Shown: piece after piece, positions 35,476-43,783 of the stretch
Layout of the letters: each line of letters begins with the position of its first letter
How positions within the stretch are numbered: position 1 is the stretch's first letter
DNA from: JACDAN01 sp963801855
Lineage (GTDB): Bacteria > Actinomycetota > Thermoleophilia > Gaiellales > Gaiellaceae
DNA: 64,000 nt
Direction of reading: 5' to 3'
Assembly: GCA_963801855.1 (NCBI GenBank)
Contig: CAWDGK010000004.1
Span: 186,001-250,000, forward strand
Program-made: the position numbers and the translations under genes
Notes under the pieces: generated by a model
What the model saw: the letters and a program-made list of their open reading frames with translations, nothing else
Database searches by the model: none
What the model was told of the DNA's origin: nothing

Positions 35476-36813
35476 GTGATTTTGAAAAAGCGAGGTGTAC
35501 TCGGGTTCCTGATTTTGCTCGTAGCCGTCTTGGCGTTCGCGGCCGCAGGCTGCGGCGGTGACGACGACGACGGCGGGAGCAACGGTGGCGGCGGAGGCGG
35601 TGGGGGCTCGGTTGAAGCGCTTCCGTCTGCTTCATGCGGCCCGATCCGCCAGGGCAGCGAGGAGCCGCAGGCACTCATCGCCTCGGACCTCCCGCTCCAG
35701 GGCTCGAACCGCTCACTGACGACCGAGATGGCAGATGCCATCGAGTACGTGCTGGAGTCGCACGACTGGAAGGCCGGCGACACCGTGCTCGGCTATCAGT
35801 CCTGTGACGACTCCACGGCTCAGGCCGGGAGCTGGGACTCCGCCAAGTGCTCGTCGAACGCGCGTGCGTACGCGAACAACGAGAGCGTCATCGGCCTGGT
35901 CGGAACGTTCAACTCGGGCTGCGCGAAACTCGTCATCCCGGTTCTGAACCGCGCTCCTGGCGGTCCCGTGGCCATGGTCAGCCCGGCGAACACGTATCCG
36001 GGCCTGACGGAAGGCGGGCCGGGCACCGAAACCGGCGAGCCGGACAACTACTACCCCAGCGGCACGCGGAACTACGCGCGCGTCGTGTGGAACGACCAGT
36101 TCCAGGGCGCCGCGAATGCGACGTTCGCGAACGAACTCGGGCTGAAGAAGATCTTCGTGCTCAACGACAGCGAGACCTACGGTCAGGGCATCGCGAACCT
36201 GTTCGTGAAGTACGCGGAGCAACTCGGCATCGAGATCCTGGGCAACCAGAAGTGGGACAAGAAGGCGACGAGCTACGAGTCGCTCGCCAGCCGGATCCAG
36301 TCGTCGGGCGCCGACGCCGTCTTCCTCGGCGGCATCGTCTGCAACAACGGCGGCAAGCTGATCAAGGACATCAAGGCGGGCGCACCCGACGTCCAGCTGA
36401 TCGGTCCTGACGGTTGGACGCCGATCTCGGCGACGATCGAGGGCGCCGGCGCCGCTGCGAACGACATGTACATCACGCAGCCGGGCGTTCCCGTCGACCA
36501 GCTGACCGGCGCGGGCAAGGAGTTCACGGACGGCTTCACCGAGAAGGCCGGCAAGGCTCCGAACCCCTACACGGCCTACGCGGCGCAGGCGGTCGAGGTG
36601 TTGATCGCCGCGATCGAGAAGGGTGGCAACGACCGAGCAGCGGTCTCGGCGGCTCTCTTCGAGACGGACATCACCGACGGCATCGTCGGCAGCTTCCAGA
36701 TCGACGAGAACGGCGACACGACGCTCGGCAAGGTCTCCGTGTACCAGGTCAAGAACGGAGAAGAGACGTTCACCAAGACGGTGACCCCTGAACTCGACTT
36801 CGTCGAGGGGTAG
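35476..36813 (+). CDS. livJ: branched-chain amino acid ABC transporter, substrate-binding lipoprotein
   Basis: 445 residues, GTG start behind a strong GGAGGAGGAG site. Signal peptide with lipobox FAAAGC at about residues 23-28, then an acidic/glycine linker (four Asp followed by a run of Gly) and a type I periplasmic-binding-protein domain: LPLQGSNRSLTTEMADAIEYV, VIGLVGTFNSGCAKLVIPVL, RVVWNDQFQGAANATFANELG, FVLNDSETYGQGIA. LivJ-type proteins capture Leu/Ile/Val or related compounds; the ligand cannot be fixed from sequence. First gene of a complete livJHMGF operon. Confidence 0.92.
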   Translation: MILKKRGVLGFLILLVAVLAFAAAGCGGDDDDGGSNGGGGGGGGSVEALPSASCGPIRQGSEEPQALIASDLPLQGSNRSLTTEMADAIEYVLESHDWKAGDTVLGYQSCDDSTAQAGSWDSAKCSSNARAYANNESVIGLVGTFNSGCAKLVIPVLNRAPGGPVAMVSPANTYPGLTEGGPGTETGEPDNYYPSGTRNYARVVWNDQFQGAANATFANELGLKKIFVLNDSETYGQGIANLFVKYAEQLGIEILGNQKWDKKATSYESLASRIQSSGADAVFLGGIVCNNGGKLIKDIKAGAPDVQLIGPDGWTPISATIEGAGAAANDMYITQPGVPVDQLTGAGKEFTDGFTEKAGKAPNPYTAYAAQAVEVLIAAIEKGGNDRAAVSAALFETDITDGIVGSFQIDENGDTTLGKVSVYQVKNGEETFTKTVTPELDFVEG

Positions 36814-36833
36814 GTAGGACACAGCATCGAACC

Positions 36834-36865
36834 CGTCGGGGGAGGACACACGTCCTCCCCCGACG
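36834..36865 (+). other. 14-bp stem-loop between livJ and livH
   Basis: CGTCGGGGGAGGAC (36834-36847) and GTCCTCCCCCGACG (36852-36865) form a perfect stem with a 4-nt loop. No T-run follows, so it is more likely a 3'-end stabiliser or partial terminator that keeps livJ mRNA in excess over the membrane genes, as is common in binding-protein operons. Confidence 0.75.
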
Positions 36866-36880
36866 CGTCGAAGGGATTGC

Positions 36881-37936
36881 ATGGCCTCTCAGGCGCGACG
36901 TCTCCCGCTTCCCACCCTCGCCGGACGGCTCCCGCGGTATGTCATGCCCGCGTTCGCGATCCTGCTCATCGCACTGCTCGTCGTCTGGCTCGGCGTCAAC
37001 CTCTACAAGACGCCGTCTGAGTTCTACGGTCTCTTCCTGATCGGCCTGACGAACGGCGCGATCTACGGCCTCGTCGCCCTCGGCTACTCGCTCGTCTACG
37101 GAATCCTGGAGCTGATCAACTTCGCGCACGGCGACGTGTTCATGCTCGGCGGGATGCTCGTGGCGACGATGGTCTCGAGCTTCGGTCTCGCGGGCGAGTC
37201 AGGGGTCTTCCTCTGGTCGATGATCCTGCTGATGCTCGTGGTCGTGATGGCGTTCTGCGCCATCATCAACACGTCGATCGAGCTCGTGGCCTACCGCCGG
37301 CTACGACACGCGCCGCGACTGGCGCCGCTGATCACCGCGATCGGAATGTCGTTCATCCTCCAGAACATCGGCCTCGTCTGGAAGGGCGCCCGGCCGACGT
37401 CGGTGGACTCGATTCTCCCGAAGGGCGAGGTCTTCACGATCGCGGGGTCCCCTACACCTGGGACAAGTTCATCGTCCTCCTGTTCACGGTGCCGGTGCTC
37501 GTGTTGCTCGTCCTCCTGGTGCAGCGAACCCGGCAGGGGAAGGCGATGCGCGCGACGGCTCAGGACCGCGACGCCTCGGCGATGATGGGGATCAACGTCA
37601 ACCGGACGATCTCGTTCACGTTCGTCATCGCCGGCGCTCTCGCAGGCGCCGCCGGCCTCCTCTACGCCCTCTACATCACGAACATCCGCTACGACGAGGG
37701 CTTCCGTCTCGGACTGATCGCGTTCACGGCAGCTGTGGTCGGCGGGATCGGCAACCTCCCCGGCGCCGTGCTCGGCGGGCTGCTGATCGCGATGATCGAG
37801 TCCTTCAACAACGGGCTCGGCTGGGCGACGCCCGGGCAGCGACTGGACGCAGTCGATCATCTTCGGGCTGCTGATCATCATCCTCGTCTTCCGCCCCGAA
37901 GGCCTGCTCGGCGAACAGACACCCGAGGGCGGCTAG
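36881..37936 (+). CDS. livH: branched-chain amino acid ABC permease LivH, two frameshifts
   Basis: About 350 residues in three frame segments. The first runs to about 37448 with GLTNGAIYGLVALGYSLVYG and INFAHGDVFMLGG, the LivH start. At about 37448 a G is missing from a G-run, and the protein continues in another frame with VPYTWDKFIVLLFTVPVLV, then AVVGGIGNLPGAVLGGLLI. A further shift near 37845 leads to QSIIFGLLIIILVFRPEGLLG and the TAG at 37934-37936. All eight or so membrane helices are present, so the gene is probably intact in the organism. livM starts directly after the stop. Confidence 0.85.
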
Positions 37937-39316
<1,380 letters not shown>

Positions 39317-40111
39317 ATGGCCGCCTCCTCGACAGAGCCGCTCCTCGTCGCCGAGAACCTCCGGAAGGAGTTCGGCGGGCTCGTGGCCGTGAACGACGTC
39401 GACTTCACGATCCCGCAGGGGTCGATCACCAGCCTGATCGGGCCGAACGGCGCGGGCAAGACGACCTTCTTCAACATGTTGACCGGCGTCTACAAGCCGA
39501 CGGGCGGACGCATCCTGTTCGCCGGCGAGGAGGTCACCGGCAAGCCGCCGCACGCAATCACGCAGCGCGGCATCGGCCGAACGTTTCAGAACATCCGGCT
39601 CTTCCAGAACATGACCGCGCGAGAGAACGTCATGGTCGGGATGCACGCCCGGCTGAAGGGTGGCATCGTCGGGAGTGTCCTGCGAACGCCACGCGTCAAG
39701 CGCGAAGAGCGCGGCGCGACGGAGCGGGCGCGTGAGCTACTCGCTTTCTCCGGCCTCCAATCGAGCCAGTGGGAGCAGTACGCGCGGAACCTCTCCTACG
39801 GCGACCAGCGCCGCCTGGAGGTGGCGCGTGCGCTCGCGACCCAGCCGAAGCTCGTTCTTCTCGACGAGCCGACCGCCGGGATGAACCCGCAGGAGACCGC
39901 CGACTTCACCGCCTTCGTCGCCCGTCTGCGCGAGGAGGAGGGTCTGACGGTCCTCCTCATCGAGCACGACATGAAGGTCGTGATGGGCGTCTCGGACCGC
40001 GTCACCGTGCTCGACTACGGCGAGAAGATCGCCGAGGGAGTGCCGCTCGACGTGCAGAAGGATCCGAAGGTGATCGAGGCCTACCTCGGCTCCGCGGCGG
40101 TGGCCCAGTGA
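39317..40111 (+). CDS. livG: branched-chain amino acid ABC transporter ATP-binding protein LivG
   Basis: 264 residues, ATG directly after the livM stop. Walker A GPNGAGKTTFFN, the LivG-typical GIGRTFQNIRLFQNMTARENV, signature LSYGDQRRLEVARAL, Walker B LVLLDEPTAGMNPQE and the H-loop His in LIEHDM. It energises uptake together with LivF. Intact. Confidence 0.95.
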   Translation: MAASSTEPLLVAENLRKEFGGLVAVNDVDFTIPQGSITSLIGPNGAGKTTFFNMLTGVYKPTGGRILFAGEEVTGKPPHAITQRGIGRTFQNIRLFQNMTARENVMVGMHARLKGGIVGSVLRTPRVKREERGATERARELLAFSGLQSSQWEQYARNLSYGDQRRLEVARALATQPKLVLLDEPTAGMNPQETADFTAFVARLREEEGLTVLLIEHDMKVVMGVSDRVTVLDYGEKIAEGVPLDVQKDPKVIEAYLGSAAVAQ

Positions 40112-40872
40112 CCGAGACCGTCGCCGAACGCACGCAGCCCGGCTCGTCGGGCGAGCGGAGCAAGATCCTCGAGCTCGACGACGTCCACACCTACTACGGG
40201 TCGATCCAGGCGCTGAAAGGGGTCTCGCTCGAGGTCTACGAGGGCGAGGTCGTGACGCTGATCGGTGCGAACGGTGCGGGGAAGTCGACGACGCTCCGCT
40301 CGATCAACGGGTTGAACCACCCGAGAAAGGGCCGGATCACCTTCCAGGGCCGCGACATCACCCAGGAGGCTCCCCACGACGTCGTCAAGATGGGCATCAG
40401 CCAGTCGCCCGAGGGTCGGCGCCTCTTCCCGCGGATGAGCGTGATGGAGAACCTCGAGATGGGCGCCTACCAGCGAAACGACCATGCCGGGATCAAGGAG
40501 TCGCTCGACCGCGTGTTCGAGCTCTTCCCCCGCCTGCACGAGCGGCGCAACCAGCGGGCAGGGACCATGTCCGGAGGCGAGCAGCAAATGTGCGCGATGG
40601 GACGGGCGCTGATGGCGAAGCCGAAGCTCCTGCTCCTGGACGAGCCTTCGATGGGCCTCGCGCCGATCTTCGTCGAGCGGATCTTCGAGATCGTCGTCGA
40701 GATCAACAAGCAGGGGACCCCGATCCTGCTCGTGGAGCAGAACGCCCTCATGGCGCTCGACGTCGCCGACCGCGGCTACGTGATGGAGACGGGCTCGATC
40801 GCGCTCGCCGACGAGGCGAGCGCACTCGCCAAGAACGAGCAGGTTCGCAAGGCCTACCTCGGCGAGAACTAA
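40108..40872 (+). CDS. livF: branched-chain amino acid ABC transporter ATP-binding protein LivF
   Basis: 254 residues, GTGA overlap with livG. An N-terminal extension of about 20 residues, then LDDVHTYYGSIQALKGVSLEV, Walker A GANGAGKSTTLRS, MSGGEQQMCAMGRALM, Walker B LLLLDEPSMGLAPI and LLVEQNALMALD, all LivF-like. It closes the operon; its stop overlaps that of the convergent LarA-like gene by four bases. Confidence 0.95.
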   Translation: MTETVAERTQPGSSGERSKILELDDVHTYYGSIQALKGVSLEVYEGEVVTLIGANGAGKSTTLRSINGLNHPRKGRITFQGRDITQEAPHDVVKMGISQSPEGRRLFPRMSVMENLEMGAYQRNDHAGIKESLDRVFELFPRLHERRNQRAGTMSGGEQQMCAMGRALMAKPKLLLLDEPSMGLAPIFVERIFEIVVEINKQGTPILLVEQNALMALDVADRGYVMETGSIALADEASALAKNEQVRKAYLGEN

Positions 40873-42383
40873 CCCCGGCCGGTCCGGATCGGGAAGTAGG
40901 GCGGCGCGACGAGAAAGCCGACACGCTGCTTGCCGGTCCTCCGCGCTTCGGCCATCGCGAGTGCCGTGGAGAGGTTCCGCGTAGGAACGAAGCCGAACTG
41001 ACGAGCCGCCAGCGCGTCGCGGCTGCCGGCGACAAAAACGGCGCCGAGGCGTTCGACGGCAGGCAGGCAGCCGGCCCAGTCGACGAAGGGCAGGAGTGGA
41101 TGGCAGGCGCGCCCGCTCTGGTATTCCGCGATCGCACGAGGATCGGAGGCGGCGGCCGTCTCTGCGGCCATCAGCTCCAGTGGCTCCCCCGCGGCGCGGG
41201 AGCCGAGCGCGCGAAGCGCGTTGAAGAACGTCCGATAGGGAGACTGGGCGGGGTGCGGGAACTGGCGCTCGAAAGAGCTGACGAGGATGACCGTTCCTCC
41301 GTCCACCACCGGGAAGCCGTCGCGCCAGAGCCGGAGCGCATGCCCGAGGCCGAGATAGGCGGCGAGCACGGGGTTCGGTCGTTCGCGCGGTAGGTGGGGC
41401 GTCGTCGACGGGATTCCCATCACGATGACGTCCAGCGGCTCGTCCAGGTGGACCGCCCGCGCCTCGACTCCTCGGAGCAGGGCCTCGACGTGGGCGACCG
41501 AGGGGGTCCCGGCCAGAACTGCTGTCGCTGTCAGCTCCCGGGGAATCGAGCCCAGCATTCGACTGCGAACCCAGCCGGGAGCCAGCCGGAAGGCGAGGCG
41601 CACCGGCGAGGCTGCGATCCGCTCGACGGCGCGGTCGTCGTGGGGGTAGCCCTGGAACGCGCCACGCACGACGGGTGGGTTCAGCGCCAGCGAGACGCCG
41701 ATGACCGGAACCCGCTTTAGGAGGGCCCGCTCGAGCTCGACCGCGACGCGCCAGCCCATGGAGGCGGCGGTCTCGAGGAGCGAGTAGCAACCGGCGGCTC
41801 GAAGCGCTTCGGGCCCGGAGGCTGCAAGGAGCGTTGCGGGCCCTCCGTCCATGACCGTCTCGGCCGCGGTGACCGTGACTACGAGCTCGGCGTCGACCAG
41901 CGACCTGTTCACGCGCAGGGGAACTCGCCCCGCCGTACCGAGGTCGGCCAGCTCCGGATCGGTGACGTCGTGCATCTCGACCTTCCCCGCGAAGCGCCGT
42001 GCGAGCTCGTGAGGCACCAGTGCCTCGAGCTCCCGAGGCCCGGCCTTCCGCGCCAGCCCGCCGGCCACCAGGATCGTCTGTCGCTCGAGCTGGAAGCCCA
42101 CCCGCTCGAGCTCGGCGACGGTTGCGGCGAGAGCCTCCTGCCGCGGATCGCGGACAGCGCTCGGAATCGGGCTCGCCGGCAGCTCGACGACGATCGTCGC
42201 CCGGCCACCCGGAACCGCGAGCTGCTCGATCGACCGCCCGGCGAGCGGAAAACGGAGCGCCTCCCGCACGGCCGCGCCGACGTCGCCGAGCGGCTCCTCG
42301 GGTGGCGGCGCGCGAAGGACGAGAGCGTCGGGCGGCGCGTCGACGACCGTCAGCCGCGACCCGGCAAGGAGCGGAACGCGCAC
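40869..42383 (-). CDS. LarA-fold (DUF2088) protein without the lactate racemase active site
   Basis: 504 residues, GTG directly after the upstream GNAT stop. The course follows LarA, the nickel-pincer lactate racemase: LVLRAPPPEEPLGDVGAAVREAL, the ILVAGGLARKAG segment where LarA has a VATGTHRP-like block, and EMHDVTDPELADLGTAGRVPLRVNRSLVDAELVVT. However, the DxTRP pair, the first His, and the PHxxAGxSGG-like lysine/histidine segment (here AETVMDGGPATLLAASGP) are missing. No larB, larC or larE is nearby. It may bind a different ligand or be non-catalytic. Probably co-transcribed with the two acetyltransferases upstream. Confidence 0.75.
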   Translation of the reverse strand: MRVPLLAGSRLTVVDAPPDALVLRAPPPEEPLGDVGAAVREALRFPLAGRSIEQLAVPGGRATIVVELPASPIPSAVRDPRQEALAATVAELERVGFQLERQTILVAGGLARKAGPRELEALVPHELARRFAGKVEMHDVTDPELADLGTAGRVPLRVNRSLVDAELVVTVTAAETVMDGGPATLLAASGPEALRAAGCYSLLETAASMGWRVAVELERALLKRVPVIGVSLALNPPVVRGAFQGYPHDDRAVERIAASPVRLAFRLAPGWVRSRMLGSIPRELTATAVLAGTPSVAHVEALLRGVEARAVHLDEPLDVIVMGIPSTTPHLPRERPNPVLAAYLGLGHALRLWRDGFPVVDGGTVILVSSFERQFPHPAQSPYRTFFNALRALGSRAAGEPLELMAAETAAASDPRAIAEYQSGRACHPLLPFVDWAGCLPAVERLGAVFVAGSRDALAARQFGFVPTRNLSTALAMAEARRTGKQRVGFLVAPPYFPIRTGRG

Positions 42384-42821
42384 CTAGTCGGAGAGCGTGA
42401 GGATGTAGGCGCGGGCGTGGTGAGCGAAACCGAACGACTCGTACAGCCGATGCGCCTCGGCCCGCTGGTGTCCGGACTCGAGCGTCAGGACGTGGCAGCC
42501 GAGCCGACGGCACTCGTCGGCGCAGGCGTCGAGCAGCCCGCGCGCCGCTCCCCGCCGGCGAAACGCCTCGTCCACGTAGAGGTCGGGAATCCAGCCCTGC
42601 GGCGTCGTCCAGTTCAGCCGCGGCTGGATCCAGAGGCTGACGGCACCCGCCACCTCGCCGTCGAGCTCGGCGACATAGATCCGGCAGTCCTCGTGTTCGA
42701 GGTGCGCCAGGAAAACGTCCCGTTGCGGCTCCGGATCCTCGGCTACCGCCGGCCTGGTCAGACCCTCCATGAGCTCGAGGACCCGGTCGGCGTCTCGCGG
42801 CTCGGCCTTGCGGACGATCAC
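42384..42821 (-). CDS. GNAT-family N-acetyltransferase
   Basis: 145 residues from GTG 42821, which overlaps the stop of the upstream tandem GNAT gene (GTGA). Acetyl-CoA site: PDLYVDEAFRRRGAARGLLDACADE with the R-R-x-G-A/G pyrophosphate loop, then CHVLTLESGHQRAEAHRLYESFGF. N-terminus VIVRKAEPRDADRVLELM is typical. Substrate unknown. A longer frame from 42908 would run into the neighbour and is not needed. Confidence 0.88.
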   Translation of the reverse strand: MIVRKAEPRDADRVLELMEGLTRPAVAEDPEPQRDVFLAHLEHEDCRIYVAELDGEVAGAVSLWIQPRLNWTTPQGWIPDLYVDEAFRRRGAARGLLDACADECRRLGCHVLTLESGHQRAEAHRLYESFGFAHHARAYILTLSD

Positions 42822-43756
42822 GGGATCGATCGGTAGAGGCGAAGGAAAGTGGGCCGAAAACCGCGGCCCGGCCAGAACCGGGACGAGAGGAGATTCGTCA
42901 CGCGCCAATCGACGACGATGGTCTCGTAGCCGCGCTCGCGGGCCCAGGCGAAGCTCGCCTCGGTCAGCGCCAGGCCGGCGCCCGAGCCACGCACCTCCGG
43001 TCGGGTCAGGGCCCAGCCGATGAGGAGTGCGCCGTCCACTCGCGCGAGGCCGCTGTGCATGCTCGAGAGCGACGTGGGCGAGAGCGAGAAGCCGCCGACG
43101 ACCCGGCCGTCGGCTTCGGCGACGAGCGTGCCGATCTCGGAGTTGGCCAGATCCTCGAGCACTTCCGCCCGAAGCTCCTCCTCCGTTTCGCGAGGGGTGC
43201 TCGAAAAGACGGGAGAGAGACGCTGGTAGTCGGAGAGCATCGGTCCCAGCTCGACGAGAGCCTCGATGTCGTCCTCGGTCGCCGGGCGGGCCGACGCCGG
43301 CATCCGAGCGTCAGGCACTTCCCTGACCGCAAGCGCATGTTGCTGGCCGAAGCTCAGGCGGTACCAGGCCTCGACCAGGGCGCTGTCCGAGGCGGGCGCG
43401 ACCACGTAATGCCGCGTTCGCCCCTCGTCGACCCAGCGGGCGGCGGCCGCCGCGTACAGGTCACGGACGTCCTCGGCGTTCTCGACCGCATGGCCCGCCG
43501 GGTCGACCCAGACGTTGTCCCCCCAAATCTCGGCCTTTCTGATTCCGAGCACATAGCCGACCGGCTGCCCATCGCGTAGTCCCACGACACCCGAGGCGGC
43601 CTCCCCGCCCCAGAGTCGGGCCACTTCGGCGCGGAAGTCGTGGGACTCGGTGAGCAGAGGCTCGTCGGCCCGGTGGCGGCGATGGCGCTCGCCGAGGAGG
43701 CCGGCGGCGGCCTCCAGGTGCTCTTCCGAGAAGGGCTGAATCTCGAGTCCCGGCAT
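42818..43756 (-). CDS. protein with two GNAT acetyltransferase domains
   Basis: 312 residues, ATG 43756. The first GNAT-like domain (1-150) begins LEIQPFSEEHLEAAAGLLGER and has VVGLRDGQPVGYVLGIR but a degenerate CoA loop; the second (155-312) has DDIEALVELGPMLSDYQ, GTLVAEADGRVVGGFSLSP and TRPEVRGSGAGLALTEASFAWARE, a good CoA loop. It ends in FWPGRGFRPTFLRLYRS. Tandem GNATs often pair one active with one degenerate domain, as in mycothiol synthase, but mycothiol synthase itself is not supported by specific motifs. Divergent from polA over a 27-bp gap. Confidence 0.85.
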   Translation of the reverse strand: MPGLEIQPFSEEHLEAAAGLLGERHRRHRADEPLLTESHDFRAEVARLWGGEAASGVVGLRDGQPVGYVLGIRKAEIWGDNVWVDPAGHAVENAEDVRDLYAAAAARWVDEGRTRHYVVAPASDSALVEAWYRLSFGQQHALAVREVPDARMPASARPATEDDIEALVELGPMLSDYQRLSPVFSSTPRETEEELRAEVLEDLANSEIGTLVAEADGRVVGGFSLSPTSLSSMHSGLARVDGALLIGWALTRPEVRGSGAGLALTEASFAWARERGYETIVVDWRVTNLLSSRFWPGRGFRPTFLRLYRSIP

Positions 43757-43765
43757 CGGCGGAGG

Positions 43766-43775
43766 ACGATAGCCT
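43766..43775. promoter_or_regulatory. divergent promoter core shared by tandem GNAT gene and polA
   Basis: Plus-strand TAGCCT (43770-43775) is eight bases before the polA ATG; minus-strand TATCGT (43771-43766) is nine bases before the GNAT ATG. They share the central TA. The gap is 27 bp. Confidence 0.5.
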
Positions 43776-43783
43776 CCGGGCAG

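Noticed and set aside
34979..35783. Minus-strand open frames through the tRNA and the hairpin element
   Set aside because: They span the tRNA gene and palindromic DNA, with arginine/proline-rich noise; no start signal or family.
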